Below are positions 40,049-49,575 of a stretch of DNA of 64,000 nucleotides, in pieces. The position numbers were made by a program, and so were the translations under genes. The notes beneath the pieces are model-generated. The model was not told where the DNA came from, made no database searches, and was given only the letters and a program-made list of their open reading frames with translations. Within the stretch, counting starts at the first letter, position 1. Each line of letters opens with the position of its first letter. This DNA is from Gemmatimonadaceae bacterium (GTDB lineage Bacteria; Gemmatimonadota; Gemmatimonadetes; Gemmatimonadales; Gemmatimonadaceae), in NCBI GenBank assembly GCA_035533015.1, contig DATLUQ010000013.1, positions 124,001 through 188,000 of the forward strand, in the 5' to 3' direction.

Positions 40049-41068
40049 ATGTTCATCGATCGTGCAGTGGTGAAGGTCGAAGCGGGCACCGGCGGGTCCG
40101 GGCAGACCTCGTTCCGCCACGAGAAGTTCGTGCCGATGGGCGGGCCCGACGGCGGCGACGGCGGACGCGGCGGCGACGTGTTCGTGCGCGCCGACGCCAA
40201 CCTGTCGACGCTCCTCGATTTCACCTACCGTGATTTCTGGAAGGCCGACCGCGGGCAGCACGGCGAGGGCAGCAATCGCACCGGAAGGTCGGGCTCCGAC
40301 ATCGTCCTCCCCGTGCCCCCGGGAACCGTGGTGCGCGACCTCGATGCGGGCGAGTTGCTCGGCGAGGTGCTCGAGGATGGTGATACGCTCCTCGTGGCCA
40401 AGGGCGGCCGCGGCGGCAAGGGGAACGCGTTCTTCGTGACCGCCACGCACCAGTCGCCGCGAGAATGGCAGCCGGGCGAGGAAGGTCAGACGCGCACGCT
40501 GGAGTTGGAACTCAAGCTGATCGCCGACATCGGGCTCGTCGGGCAGCCCAATGCCGGCAAGTCCACGTTGCTCTCCGTCATCTCAGCGGCGCGTCCCAAG
40601 ATCGGCGACTATCCCTTCACCACGCTTGCCCCCAACCTGGGCGTCGTGCCGCTGAGCGGGCACCGGACGTTCGTCGTGGCCGACATTCCCGGCATCATCG
40701 AGGGCGCTCACGACGGCAAGGGTCTCGGACTGCAGTTCCTGCGGCACATCGAGCGTACGCGCATTCTCGCGTTCCTCGTTCCCATCGATTCCATGGACTG
40801 GCAGGTCGAGTACGATCAACTCCGCTCGGAGATCGCCGCATACTCACCCGAACTCGCCCTCAAGCCACACTGCGTCGTGTTCACCAAGATGGACCTGTGG
40901 GGCGACGACCCGGTGCCCGATATCGACGCGCCGGGTGCGTTCGCCGTGTTCGCCATCAGCGCGGCCAACCGCACGGGGCTTGAAGACCTGCTCGCTGGCT
41001 GGTGGGCGAAGACCCTCGAACTGAAAAAGGCCGTTGCGCCCAAGCGGGAGTTCTCCGACCTCCTCTGA
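40049..41068 (+). CDS. obgE: GTPase ObgE/CgtA
   Basis: Essential GTPase for large-subunit ribosome assembly and stress signalling. The 339-residue product has the glycine-rich Obg fold (GTGGSGQTSFRHEKFVPMGG, GGDGGRGGDVFV), then the G domain with GQPNAGKST, DIPGIIEGAHDGKGLG, and TKMD. The C-terminal OCT domain is absent, as in many short Obg proteins. Overlaps the start of dprA. Confidence 0.95.
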   Translation: MFIDRAVVKVEAGTGGSGQTSFRHEKFVPMGGPDGGDGGRGGDVFVRADANLSTLLDFTYRDFWKADRGQHGEGSNRTGRSGSDIVLPVPPGTVVRDLDAGELLGEVLEDGDTLLVAKGGRGGKGNAFFVTATHQSPREWQPGEEGQTRTLELELKLIADIGLVGQPNAGKSTLLSVISAARPKIGDYPFTTLAPNLGVVPLSGHRTFVVADIPGIIEGAHDGKGLGLQFLRHIERTRILAFLVPIDSMDWQVEYDQLRSEIAAYSPELALKPHCVVFTKMDLWGDDPVPDIDAPGAFAVFAISAANRTGLEDLLAGWWAKTLELKKAVAPKREFSDLL

Positions 41069-42098
41069 AGCGCGCGCGGCGCTTGCGCTCTCGATGATCG
41101 ACGGCATCGGGTGCGCAACCTTCCAGCAACTGATTGCACGATTCGGGTCCGCCCAGCGCGCGTTGGATGACGCCGAGTGGGCGCCGCAGCGTCAGGCGGC
41201 CGTAGCCGCTGCGGACTGCGCGCTGGGTGATGCCGCGCGCTCCGGTATGGAACTGCTCGCGTGGGGAGATCCCGCGCTCCCCGCGTCCCTGCGCGAGCTG
41301 AATGACGTACCGCCCGTGCTCTGGGCGTTGGGGGACCTCTCGCTCCTCGATGATCGTCCCCGTGTGGCCATCGTCGGGACTCGGCGCGCGACGGCGTACG
41401 GCACCCGCGTGGCCCGCGCGTTGGCCGGCGCTTTTGCCCGGGTCGGTGCCTGCGTGGTGAGCGGCCTGGCGCGCGGCATCGACGCCGCGGCGCATCGCTC
41501 GGCCCTCGACGCGGGTGGCACCACCATCGCCGTACTCGGCACCGGCGCCGACATCGTGTATCCCGTCGCCAACGGCACGTTGCACGGCGAAATTGCCGAA
41601 CGCGGCCTGCTGCTCTCGGAATATCCGCCCGGCGAGCGCGCGAATGGCGGATCGTTTCCGCGCCGCAATCGCCTCATCGCCGCCCTCGCCCCGCTCACCA
41701 TCGTCGTGGAGGCGGGGGTGAAGAGCGGCGCGCTCATCACGGCCGGCTACGCCACCGCCCTCGACCGCGTGGTCGCCGCCGTGCCCGGTCCCATGGACCA
41801 GCCGCAGAGCGAGGGCGCCAACCTTCTCATTCGCGACGGGGCGCACATCCTCGCGTCGGTGGAGGACGCGTTGGCGCTGCTCGGCCTCACGCGTCCGGTC
41901 CGGCTGCCGCCGCTCGAACCGGGGAGCGACGAGGCCGCAGTGTGGAACGCGCTCGGGCAGGGCGACGCCGATCTGGACGCGCTGTGCGCCCGATGCGCAC
42001 TGCCCGCGCAGCGCTGCATGGCGGCCGTGACCGCGTTGGAGATCGCCGGGGCGGTGGAGTGCTCGATGGCCGGCGACGTGCGGCGGCGCATCGGGTAG
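41034..42098 (+). CDS. dprA: DNA-processing protein DprA
   Basis: Loads RecA onto incoming single-stranded DNA during natural transformation. The 354-residue product has an N-terminal helix-hairpin-helix/SAM-like region (ALSMIDGIGCATFQQLIARFG), the Rossmann-like DprA core (VAIVGTRRATAYGTRVAR, SGLARGIDAAAH, GTGADIVYP, SEYPPGERANGGSFPRRNRLIAALA) and a C-terminal winged helix. TTG 41034 is the only start giving the full N-terminal domain; it overlaps obgE by 35 bases. Together with the PilT-type ATPase it hints at competence. Confidence 0.92.
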   Translation: MRPSGSSPTSSEARAALALSMIDGIGCATFQQLIARFGSAQRALDDAEWAPQRQAAVAAADCALGDAARSGMELLAWGDPALPASLRELNDVPPVLWALGDLSLLDDRPRVAIVGTRRATAYGTRVARALAGAFARVGACVVSGLARGIDAAAHRSALDAGGTTIAVLGTGADIVYPVANGTLHGEIAERGLLLSEYPPGERANGGSFPRRNRLIAALAPLTIVVEAGVKSGALITAGYATALDRVVAAVPGPMDQPQSEGANLLIRDGAHILASVEDALALLGLTRPVRLPPLEPGSDEAAVWNALGQGDADLDALCARCALPAQRCMAAVTALEIAGAVECSMAGDVRRRIG

Positions 42099-42112
42099 CA
42101 TGGCTGCCGCCG

Positions 42113-42118
42113 TATATT
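42113..42118 (+). promoter_or_regulatory. -10 element TATATT five bases before hemW
   Basis: TATATT at 42113-42118, then five bases (CCGGC), then GTG 42124. The spacing places the transcription start on the start codon. This argues against ATG 42100, which lies upstream of the element. Confidence 0.5.
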
Positions 42119-42123
42119 CCGGC

Positions 42124-43245
42124 GTGCTTCCCCGACATCTCTACGTCCACGTGCCGTTCTGCGCCAGGCGCTGCTCCTACTGCGATTTCTCGATCGCCGT
42201 GCGCGCCGTCGTGCCGGCCGGGGATTTCGCGCGGGCCGTCGCATCGGAACTGCGGATGCACTACCCAGGCAGCGAGCGCTGGGAGTTGGACACGCTGTAC
42301 TTCGGAGGGGGCACGCCTTCCAAACTTGGCGGAGAGGGCGTGACCCAACTGCTCGACCTCATTCGGGGGCGCGTCACGCTCGCACCCGATGCCGAGGTCA
42401 CGCTCGAAGCCAACCCCGAAGACGTGTCGCCCGCATCGGTCCGCGCCTGGCGCGCGGCCGGTGTCAATCGCCTCTCGTTGGGCGCGCAGTCGTTTGACGA
42501 TCGCGTGCTCACGTGGATGCACCGCACGCACGACGCCGGGGCGATTCCGCGCGCCGTGGAGACGGCGCGCGCCGCGGGATTCTCCGACGTGTCGCTCGAC
42601 CTCATCTTCGCGCTTCCTGATTCTCTCGAACGCGACTGGATTCGCGATCTTGAATCGGCGCTGGCGCTACGTCCTACGCACCTTTCGTTGTACGGCCTCA
42701 CCGTGGAGCCGGCCACGCCTCTGGCGCGGTGGCGGGCCCGCGGCAAGGTCCACGAGGCGCCCGAAGAGCGATACGAGCGCGAATTCCTGGCCGCCCACGA
42801 GATCCTGGCCGCGCACGGGTTGGCGCACTATGAGGTTTCCAACTACGCGCGACCCGGCCACGAAGCACGCCACAATGCCGCCTACTGGCGCGGCGTTCCC
42901 TATGCGGCTGTCGGACCGTCGGCACACGCGTTCGACGGTGGGCGTCGCCGTTGGAACACGGCCGCATATGCGGCCTGGCTCGACCACGTTGCGGCGGGGC
43001 GCGATCCGATCGAAGGCGAGGAGCAGCTGACCGAGGATTCCCGCGCGCTGGAACTGGTGTACCTGGGGCTCCGCACGGCCGGGGGCCTCCAACTGATGCC
43101 CGGAGAGAGTGACTTCCTGGAGCCCTGGGTGGCCGCGGGGTGGGCGGAAATCGATGCGGATGGCACACTTCGGCTCACCCCCCTCGGCTGGCTCCGACTG
43201 GATGCGCTCACCGAACACTTGACCATTCGTCGAAGTCGTTACTAG
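42124..43245 (+). CDS. hemW: HemW-like radical SAM heme chaperone / coproporphyrinogen oxidase-like
   Basis: HemW binds heme and is thought to insert it into respiratory enzymes; older annotations call it oxygen-independent coproporphyrinogen III oxidase. The 373-residue product starts VLPRHLYVHVPFC and has the radical SAM motif CARRCSYCDFS, GGGTPSKLG, TLEANPEDV, RLSLGAQSFDD and the HemW C-terminal domain (YEVSNYARPGHEARHNAAYW). GTG 42124 fits the family N-terminus and the preceding -10 box better than ATG 42100. Confidence 0.9.
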   Translation: MLPRHLYVHVPFCARRCSYCDFSIAVRAVVPAGDFARAVASELRMHYPGSERWELDTLYFGGGTPSKLGGEGVTQLLDLIRGRVTLAPDAEVTLEANPEDVSPASVRAWRAAGVNRLSLGAQSFDDRVLTWMHRTHDAGAIPRAVETARAAGFSDVSLDLIFALPDSLERDWIRDLESALALRPTHLSLYGLTVEPATPLARWRARGKVHEAPEERYEREFLAAHEILAAHGLAHYEVSNYARPGHEARHNAAYWRGVPYAAVGPSAHAFDGGRRRWNTAAYAAWLDHVAAGRDPIEGEEQLTEDSRALELVYLGLRTAGGLQLMPGESDFLEPWVAAGWAEIDADGTLRLTPLGWLRLDALTEHLTIRRSRY

Positions 43246-43248
43246 ATT
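43219..43248 (+). promoter_or_regulatory. Promoter of hrcA (leaderless)
   Basis: TTGACC (43219-43224), 18-bp spacer, TAGATT (43243-43248), then seven bases and the hrcA ATG at 43256. It overlaps the 3' end of hemW. No CIRCE element (TTAGCACTC-N9-GAGTGCTAA) is present nearby. Confidence 0.65.
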
Positions 43249-43255
43249 TGAACTT

Positions 43256-44299
43256 ATGGGTTCAGAACAGCTCACCAGTCGCGAGCGAACCGTACTCGAG
43301 GCCGTGATCCAGACGTACGTTGAAACTGCCGAACCGGCGGGCTCGCGAACGCTCTCGCGGCGGTTCGGGCTAGGGGTATCGCCGGCCACGATCCGGAACA
43401 CGATGAGCGATCTCGAGGAGAAGGGATTCCTCGCCCACCCGCACACGTCTGCCGGCCGCATTCCCACCAACAAGGCGTACCGCGCATTCGTGGACTCGCT
43501 GCTCACGCGCGGGCAGGTAGCCGTGGTCGAACGCAACCGGCTGGCGCACGACATTGGCCGCGCCGATTCGCCCATCGAGACGATCCTCCGCCGGGCGGCG
43601 CAGAGTCTTGGCGTACTGGCGCAGGAGTTGGGCGTGGCGCTGGGACCCACGCTCGCCAAGACCGTGCTGCGGAGTCTCGACCTCGTGCGCGTGAGCAGCG
43701 AGCGGCTTCTCATGGTATTGCAGCTTGAAGGGGGCGTGGCGCGCACGGTGTTCGTGGAGGTGCACGGTGAGATCGCCGACGGCGTGCTGGTGGAGGTGAC
43801 GGCCGTGCTCAACGAGCGTCTGGCCGGGCTCAGCCTCGATCAGATCAGCGCGACCGTAGGATCTCGGCTGCGCGATACGTCGGCGGGTGCCGATGCGCGC
43901 GAGTTGCTCAACATCTTCGTCCAGGACGCCGGCGTGCTGTTCGGGCCGACCCTGCCACTGGCCGATGGGGCGCTGGTGCTGGGGCAGGCTTCGGTGCTGG
44001 CCGGTCAGCCCGAGTTCTCGGAGGCCGAGCGGCTGCGCCGGCTGCTCGATCTCACGGAGAGTCCCCAGTCGCTGGCCGACGCCATCCGCGGGCGGCCGCA
44101 GGCGCACGGCATCTCGATCACCATCGGGCACGAGCACGCCGATCCGCGGTTGGAGGATTTCACGATGGTCACGGCGGAATACCACGCCGGTTCGCTGGCC
44201 GGGGTGATCGGCGTGATCGGCCCCACGCGCATGCCCTACGACAAGGTCATCGCCCTCGTCTCGCACACATCGCAGCTGCTCACCGAGCTGCTGGATTGA
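43256..44299 (+). CDS. hrcA: Heat-inducible transcription repressor HrcA
   Basis: Represses chaperone operons through CIRCE operators and is released on heat shock. The 347-residue product has an N-terminal winged helix ([41 protein letters not shown]), the signature [22 protein letters not shown], and the C-terminal GAF-like domain ending [20 protein letters not shown]. It is followed directly by dnaJ; grpE and dnaK, which normally stand between, are missing here. No CIRCE is seen in front of it. Confidence 0.94.
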   Translation: MGSEQLTSRERTVLEAVIQTYVETAEPAGSRTLSRRFGLGVSPATIRNTMSDLEEKGFLAHPHTSAGRIPTNKAYRAFVDSLLTRGQVAVVERNRLAHDIGRADSPIETILRRAAQSLGVLAQELGVALGPTLAKTVLRSLDLVRVSSERLLMVLQLEGGVARTVFVEVHGEIADGVLVEVTAVLNERLAGLSLDQISATVGSRLRDTSAGADARELLNIFVQDAGVLFGPTLPLADGALVLGQASVLAGQPEFSEAERLRRLLDLTESPQSLADAIRGRPQAHGISITIGHEHADPRLEDFTMVTAEYHAGSLAGVIGVIGPTRMPYDKVIALVSHTSQLLTELLD

Positions 44300-44309
44300 G
44301 AGTTCACTA

Positions 44310-45458
44310 ATGGCAGATTTCTACTCCGTGCTCGGCGTGGTCCGCACGGCATCGGACGAGGACATCAAGAAGGCCTATCGCAAGCTGGCGATGACCTACC
44401 ACCCCGACCGCAATGCCGGGTCCAAGGACGCCGAGGAGAAGTTCAAGGAGATCACCGAGGCATACGACGTGCTGCGCGATCCGCAGAAACGCGCCGCGTA
44501 TGACCGGTATGGTGAAGCGGGGCTGCGCGGCGGGGCCGGGGCGGCGGGGTTCCACCATGTGGATCTCTCCGAAGCGCTCGGCATCTTCATGCGCGACTTC
44601 GGCCTCGGTGGCTTCGAGGAGTTGTTCGGCGGCGTCGCCGGTGGGGGACGGACGGCTGGCAGTGTGCGCACCGGCGCGGACGTGCGCATCACCATTCCGC
44701 TCACCCTGGCCGAGGTCGAGGCCGGGGTGGAGAAGAAGGTCACGGCCAAGCTGCTCGACACGTGCGGGCCCTGTCAGGGCACGGGCGCGGAGCCCGGAAC
44801 GCGCGTGGAAACGTGCCCCAGTTGCGGGGGGGCGGGCGAGGTGCGGCGGGCGCAGCGGTCGTTCTTCGGGCAGTTCCTCACCGTCGTGCCATGCCCCACC
44901 TGCAAGGGCGATGGCACGATCATCCAGGCGCCGTGCAAGAAGTGCCGTGGTGAGGGCCGTGTGCGCGCTGAGCGGGAGTTGAGCATCCAGATTCCGGCCG
45001 GGGTGGCCACGGGGCAGTACATGACCATGCGCGCGGCGGGGAACGCCGGTGCGCGGGGCGGCCAGCGTGGCGACGTGCACGTGGTGTTCGAGGTGGCCGA
45101 GGATCCCCGATTCGAGCGCGATGGCGAGGATCTCTTCACCGAAGTGCTGGTCACCTATCCGCAGCTCGCGCTCGGCGCAGACATCAACGTGCCGACGGTC
45201 ACGTCGAGCGTGTCGCTGCGCGTGCCGCCGGGAACGCACAGCGGGCAGATGTTCCACCTCAAGTCGCGCGGGTTGCCGCGCGTGAACGCCAACGGCACCG
45301 GCGACCTCCACGTGCGCGTGCAATTGTGGACTCCCGATCGCCTGAGCGACGAAGAGGAACGGCTCATCAAACAACTGGCGACGGTGCAGGCGAGCGTGCC
45401 CGTGGGAGGGCGCGAGAAGAGCTTCTGGGCCAAGATGAAAGAAGCGCTGGGTGCGTGA
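44310..45458 (+). CDS. dnaJ: Chaperone protein DnaJ
   Basis: Delivers clients to DnaK and stimulates its ATPase. The 382-residue product has the J domain with HPD ([11 protein letters not shown], about residues 27-37), a shortened Gly/Phe region, four zinc-binding repeats ([32 protein letters not shown]), and two C-terminal substrate-binding domains. All eight zinc cysteines are present. Eleven bases after hrcA, with GAGAG as a possible Shine-Dalgarno sequence. Stop overlaps prmA. Confidence 0.94.
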   Translation: MADFYSVLGVVRTASDEDIKKAYRKLAMTYHPDRNAGSKDAEEKFKEITEAYDVLRDPQKRAAYDRYGEAGLRGGAGAAGFHHVDLSEALGIFMRDFGLGGFEELFGGVAGGGRTAGSVRTGADVRITIPLTLAEVEAGVEKKVTAKLLDTCGPCQGTGAEPGTRVETCPSCGGAGEVRRAQRSFFGQFLTVVPCPTCKGDGTIIQAPCKKCRGEGRVRAERELSIQIPAGVATGQYMTMRAAGNAGARGGQRGDVHVVFEVAEDPRFERDGEDLFTEVLVTYPQLALGADINVPTVTSSVSLRVPPGTHSGQMFHLKSRGLPRVNANGTGDLHVRVQLWTPDRLSDEEERLIKQLATVQASVPVGGREKSFWAKMKEALGA

Positions 45459-46276
45459 ACTGGACCACCGTACGGGTGCGGCCGGCGGTGCACCGCGACG
45501 AGGTGCTGGCGGCGATATTCGCGGCCGGGGCGGGTGGCGTGCACGAGGACGGCGATGCCTTCGTCACGCAAGTGGACGAGGCCGTCGATATTGAAGCACT
45601 CATAGCGGCCATCGGCCGGGCCGACCCCGGGGCGACGGTCGAGACGGCGCCGCTCCCGGCGGTGGACTGGACCGAGGCGTGGAAGCGCGGTGTCACGGCC
45701 CACGACGTGGGTGCGCTCACCGTCACGCCGCCCTGGCTGGCCGAAGGGCGCGACCGCGCGCGTACCATCGTCATCGAGCCCGAGATGGCGTTCGGCACCG
45801 GCGAGCATGCCACCACGCGCGGCGTGCTCGCCCTGGCGCAGGGGGTACTGCGGCGCGGCGATCGCGTGGCCGACCTCGGAGCCGGAAGCGCGGTGCTGTC
45901 CATTGCGGCGGCGAAGCTCGGCGCGGTGAGCGTTGCCGCCATAGAGCTGGACCCGGACGCGATTGCCAACGCCGAATGGAACGTGGCGGCGAACGGCGCC
46001 GCCGATCGCGTGACCGTGATTCTCGGCGATGCGGCGGTGCTGCTGCCGCTCGTCGCACCGGTGGACGTGGTGCTCGCCAACATCCTGTCGACGGTCATCC
46101 GTGGGCTGCTTCCGGCCATCGGCGCCGCGCTGGCGCCGGGCGGGCGCGTCGTGTTGAGCGGCATCATGACGTCGGAGCGCGACGAGATGCGGGCCGTGCT
46201 CGGGACCAGCGGCTGGCGCGTCACCGCCGAATACGAGGAGGAGGCGTGGTGGAGCGTCGCGGCGGTTCGAGCCTAG
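45455..46276 (+). CDS. prmA: Ribosomal protein L11 methyltransferase
   Basis: Trimethylates L11 with S-adenosylmethionine. The 273-residue product has an N-terminal substrate-binding domain and the methyltransferase core with [46 protein letters not shown] and [11 protein letters not shown] (NPP-like NIL). GTG 45455 overlaps the dnaJ stop. dnaJ-prmA-rsmE is a common gene order. Confidence 0.93.
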   Translation: MNWTTVRVRPAVHRDEVLAAIFAAGAGGVHEDGDAFVTQVDEAVDIEALIAAIGRADPGATVETAPLPAVDWTEAWKRGVTAHDVGALTVTPPWLAEGRDRARTIVIEPEMAFGTGEHATTRGVLALAQGVLRRGDRVADLGAGSAVLSIAAAKLGAVSVAAIELDPDAIANAEWNVAANGAADRVTVILGDAAVLLPLVAPVDVVLANILSTVIRGLLPAIGAALAPGGRVVLSGIMTSERDEMRAVLGTSGWRVTAEYEEEAWWSVAAVRA

Positions 46277-46977
46277 CCACCTTCTTCGTCGAGGGCACCC
46301 TGGGGTCCGGAGTGCCGGTGTCGCTCTCCGAAGCCGCGGCGAAACATGCGCGGGTGCGGCGGCTGGAAGTGGGCGACGAGGTGCGGCTGACGGACGGGCG
46401 GGGCACCGTGGCGATGGGGGCGCTGATACGGCTGGATCACCGGGCCGGCGAGGTGGAGGTGGCGTCATGCGCGCGCGTGCCGCGGCCCTCGCCCCTCGCA
46501 TTGCTCGTGCCCGTGGCCGACCGCGATCGCATGCTCTGGCTGGCCGAGAAGGCCGCCGAGTTGGCCGTCACCGACTGGCGTCCGGTGCTCTACGTGCGGT
46601 CGCGCAGCGTGTCGCCGCGCGGCGAGGGCGAGGCATTCGCACGCAAGGTCCGGGCACGGATGATCGGCGCGTTGGAACAATCTGGGGGCGCCTGGCTACC
46701 GGCGATCCACAACGAAGCGTCGCTCGGCGAGGCGCTCGCCGCGTGCGCCGATGCGCGCGGCTTGGTGCTCGACGCGGACGGAGCGGCGCTGCCGTCGCTG
46801 GCGCCATTCGGCGCGACGGCGATTGCCGTGGGGCCGGAGGGCGGATTGGAGCCGGCCGAGCGCGACGAGTTGGCGGCGTGCGGTTGGCGTGCCGCGTCGC
46901 TCGGGGGGACGACGTTACGATTCGAGACGGCGGGGGTCGCGGCGGCCGCGATGGTCCGCGCCGCGCAGGGCCGTTGA
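46249..46977 (+). CDS. rsmE: 16S rRNA (uracil-1498-N3)-methyltransferase
   Basis: SPOUT-class enzyme that methylates U1498 in the decoding region. The 242-residue product has an N-terminal PUA-like domain (KHARVRRLEVGDEVRLTDG) and the knotted C-terminal domain with AVGPEGGLEPAERDEL and SLGGTTLRFETAGVAA. An AGGAGG at 46239-46244 precedes two adjacent GTG codons (46246, 46249). It overlaps prmA by 28 bases. Confidence 0.92.
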   Translation: MERRGGSSLATFFVEGTLGSGVPVSLSEAAAKHARVRRLEVGDEVRLTDGRGTVAMGALIRLDHRAGEVEVASCARVPRPSPLALLVPVADRDRMLWLAEKAAELAVTDWRPVLYVRSRSVSPRGEGEAFARKVRARMIGALEQSGGAWLPAIHNEASLGEALAACADARGLVLDADGAALPSLAPFGATAIAVGPEGGLEPAERDELAACGWRAASLGGTTLRFETAGVAAAAMVRAAQGR

Positions 46978-46994
46978 CCGAGCCAGGAGGCTTC

Positions 46995-47336
46995 GTGTCC
47001 GATAATTGTCTGTTCTGCCGCATCGCGCGGCACGAGATACCGACCACCGTCGTCGTGGAGAACGACCAGTTCATGGCGTTCCGCGACGTGCACCCGCAGG
47101 CCCCGGTGCACATCCTGATCATCCCCAAGGCGCACGTGGCATCGCTGAACGATATCGGCGATTTCGCGATGGTGGGCAAGATGACGCAACTGGCCACCGA
47201 GATCGCCGAGCAGGAGGGCATCGCGCAGCGCGGGTATCGCGTGGTGATGAACACGAATGCCGACGGCGGGCAGACGGTGTTCCATCTGCACCTGCACTTG
47301 ATGGGCGGGCGGTCGCTGGGCTGGCCGCCGGGGTGA
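46995..47336 (+). CDS. HIT-family nucleotide hydrolase/transferase
   Basis: A 113-residue histidine-triad protein of the HINT/PKCI branch, which cleaves nucleoside phosphoramidates. It shows CLFCRIARHEIPTTVV (zinc-type Cys pair), HILIIPKAHVASLND and the triad HLHLHLMGG. AGGAGG stands four bases before GTG 46995. Convergent with the kinase gene, only four bases separating their stops; no terminator is visible. Confidence 0.9.
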   Translation: MSDNCLFCRIARHEIPTTVVVENDQFMAFRDVHPQAPVHILIIPKAHVASLNDIGDFAMVGKMTQLATEIAEQEGIAQRGYRVVMNTNADGGQTVFHLHLHLMGGRSLGWPPG

Positions 47337-47340
47337 GGGG

Positions 47341-49260
47341 CTAGGCCGGCGTCGTCGCGATCTCGCGCGGGAACTCGAGGTGGTGCTCGAGTTCCTCGCG
47401 GGCAGCGAGCAAGCGCTCCACCTCGCGTGATACTTCGGCCGCGATGTTCAGGTGCGTCGTCAGCCCGTCGACCGTGGCCGAGCCGGCGTGGAGGCGGAGC
47501 AGATTCAGCCGGATGGTTTCGAGCGCGCCGACGGTGTCGGTGAGCTTGTCGTGGATGGCGTCGCGCGTGGCTCGCACGTCCGCGTAGGCCTCCGACGCGC
47601 CGCCGTCCGGCGCCTCGGACAGCGCCTCCTGCAGTTCGTTGTACTGGGCGCGGAGCAGCTGCGCATCGTGCTGCAGCCGGTCCAGCACCTTCGGCAGATC
47701 GCCGAGGGCGAGGCGCGTCTCCTTGGGTAGCGTCTCGAACAGGTTCTCGGCGGCTAGTCCGAGCGCCAGTTCCGTCGCCCGATGCGTCATCACGGCGGAA
47801 GCCTTCCGGCGCCCCACGAGCCGACGCGCCATGGCGAACACGACGCGGCCGATGCGGCCGGTCCAAACGCGCTTCCAGAAGTTCCCGTCCACATCGTCAC
47901 GTTGCTGGACGGCGGTCAGGTACCCCAGCGTGGAAAGGAATGCGCTGCCAGCACAGAATGCGAAAAGCGATATGCCCCACCCTGGAATGGTGATGGGGCC
48001 CAGAATCCTGGGTCCGAACGCGGAGCCGAGGATCCAGATGGTCGTTCCCGCGAGACCAAGCCCCGATGTCAGAGCCAACTGGCGGAGCGGAGTCTCGAAC
48101 TTCGCCAGGCTGCGCCCGTATTGGGCCGCCCGCTCCTCGCGCGCCTGCTCGATCTCAGCCTGGAACGCCGGAGCCACGTCGGCCTGAGCGAAGCCCTGGC
48201 GGAGGAGCCGTCCGGCGGCGTGGACGAGGTAGGCCAGCGGACTGAGCACGCCCAGCGCGGCCAAGGTGCCATACGCCGCGGCGGTCCCGAACAGGCTGGA
48301 CACGCCGACCGTCACCCCGAGCAACGCGAACGGAAAGATGATAGTGCCACCGCCGTTGAGGCGAGCGCCGTCTTTCGCGAAGACGCGCAACGCAACCGGC
48401 AGTTCCCGTCGCTGCTCGATCGCCACACCGAGTTGTGCGGCTACCGCCTCGGCGCTGGCGGGCCGCTGGTCCCGCGATTTCGCCAGGCAGCGGTCCACGA
48501 TCGCCGCGATCTTGCGCGAGACCGGCGCGCCCATGGAAAGCAGGGGCGCGGCCGGCTCCGTGACCTGCTTGGCCAGCACCTCGGTGGGCGTCCTGCCCTC
48601 GAACGGCAACCGGCCCGTGAGCGCGTAGAACGCCGTGACGCCAAGTCCGTACAGATCGCTCCGGCCATCCAACTCCTGCCCCAGCGCCTGCTCAGGGCTC
48701 ATGAACTCGGGGGTGCCAGAGATTCCCTCGCCGGTGGCGTCGGCGCTCACGGCGGCGATGCCGAAGTCGGCCACGAGCACGCGCCCGGTGCCCGATTCCA
48801 GCAAGATGTTGTCCGGCTTCACGTCGCGGTGAACGAGTCCTTGCGAATGGGCGTGGGCGAGCGCCCAGGCCGCGTCGCGCATGATGCGCGCCGCTTCGGA
48901 ACTCGACACGGGGCCGCGGAGGCGCACGCGTTCCGCCAACGTCTCGCCGTCCACGTAGGCCATGGCGTAGAACACGAACCCCGTGCTCTCGTCCACCGCG
49001 TAGATCGGGATGATGTTCGGGTGCGATAGCTTGGCGGCCAGCCGCGCCTCTCGCAGGAAGCGGTCGCGCAGGGCGGGGTCGGCGGCCCGCTCCGGAGGTA
49101 GCAGCTTGATGGCCACCGGCCGGTCAAGGTGGACCTCGCGGGCTAGGTAGACGACCCCCATGCCGCCGCGGCCCAGTTCACGGTCAATCGAGTAGCGGCC
49201 GGCCAGCGCGAGCTGGAAGGTGACGAACAGCGAATCGGCGGGGGAGCCAGGCAGCGTCAT
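47341..49260 (-). CDS. Membrane-anchored Ser/Thr protein kinase (PknB-like)
   Basis: A 639-residue protein. The kinase domain spans about 23-285: glycine loop GRGGMGVV (30-37), Lys52, HRDVKPDN (His144-Asn151), DFG (165-167), GTPEFMSPEQAL. A helical linker follows, then hydrophobic pairs at about 325-365 and 430-475 (roughly four TM segments), and a C-terminal cytosolic-looking coiled coil (about 540-639: LGDLPKVLDRLQHDAQLLRA). No PASTA, WD40 or TPR sensor domain. ATG 49260 is supported by a -10 box five bases upstream; a longer ORF to 49311 would cross that promoter. Confidence 0.9.
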   Translation of the reverse strand: MTLPGSPADSLFVTFQLALAGRYSIDRELGRGGMGVVYLAREVHLDRPVAIKLLPPERAADPALRDRFLREARLAAKLSHPNIIPIYAVDESTGFVFYAMAYVDGETLAERVRLRGPVSSSEAARIMRDAAWALAHAHSQGLVHRDVKPDNILLESGTGRVLVADFGIAAVSADATGEGISGTPEFMSPEQALGQELDGRSDLYGLGVTAFYALTGRLPFEGRTPTEVLAKQVTEPAAPLLSMGAPVSRKIAAIVDRCLAKSRDQRPASAEAVAAQLGVAIEQRRELPVALRVFAKDGARLNGGGTIIFPFALLGVTVGVSSLFGTAAAYGTLAALGVLSPLAYLVHAAGRLLRQGFAQADVAPAFQAEIEQAREERAAQYGRSLAKFETPLRQLALTSGLGLAGTTIWILGSAFGPRILGPITIPGWGISLFAFCAGSAFLSTLGYLTAVQQRDDVDGNFWKRVWTGRIGRVVFAMARRLVGRRKASAVMTHRATELALGLAAENLFETLPKETRLALGDLPKVLDRLQHDAQLLRAQYNELQEALSEAPDGGASEAYADVRATRDAIHDKLTDTVGALETIRLNLLRLHAGSATVDGLTTHLNIAAEVSREVERLLAAREELEHHLEFPREIATTPA

Positions 49261-49265
49261 GCGCC

Positions 49266-49271
49266 AGTATA
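49266..49271 (-). promoter_or_regulatory. -10 element TATACT five bases before the kinase gene
   Basis: On the minus strand TATACT is followed by GGCGC and ATG 49260. The spacing implies leaderless transcription and moves the start 51 bases inside the longest ORF. Confidence 0.5.
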
Positions 49272-49299
49272 TACTAATCCCGCCGTATTTCCCCCAGCA

Positions 49300-49329
49300 T
49301 TGACACCGCACCGGCGCTGTCGCTAAACT
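49300..49329 (+). promoter_or_regulatory. Promoter of rpsU-yqeY
   Basis: Perfect -35 TTGACA (49300-49305), 18-bp spacer and -10 TAAACT (49324-49329). The expected start near 49336 leaves a leader of about 50 bases containing the ribosome binding site AAGGGGGGAG. Confidence 0.7.
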
Positions 49330-49386
49330 AAAGGGCTACGCACACTTATCCGGCGCCGCAAACGCCACGAAGGGGGGAGAGAACTA

Positions 49387-49575
49387 TTGTCGGAAGTCAT
49401 CATCCACGACGATGAAAACTTCGAGCGCGCGCTCAAGCGCTTCAAGAAGAAGTGCGAGAAGGCCGGAATCCTGTCCGACCTGCGCAAGCATCGTCACTAC
49501 GAGAAGCCGAGCGAACGCCGCAAGCGCAAGCTCAACGCCGCCATCCGCAAGAACCGCCGGACGCGGTCGACCTAA
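49387..49575 (+). CDS. rpsU: 30S ribosomal protein S21
   Basis: Small basic ribosomal protein needed for initiation. The 62-residue product matches S21 along its length ([40 protein letters not shown]). Start is TTG 49387, with a strong AAGGGGGGAG at 49371-49380. In many bacteria rpsU heads the macromolecular synthesis operon with dnaG and rpoD; here yqeY and mutS2 lie before dnaG. Confidence 0.95.
   Translation: MSEVIIHDDENFERALKRFKKKCEKAGILSDLRKHRHYEKPSERRKRKLNAAIRKNRRTRST

Noticed and set aside
43150-43256. CIRCE element before hrcA
   Set aside because: Inspected for TTAGCACTC/GAGTGCTAA; no match in either arm.
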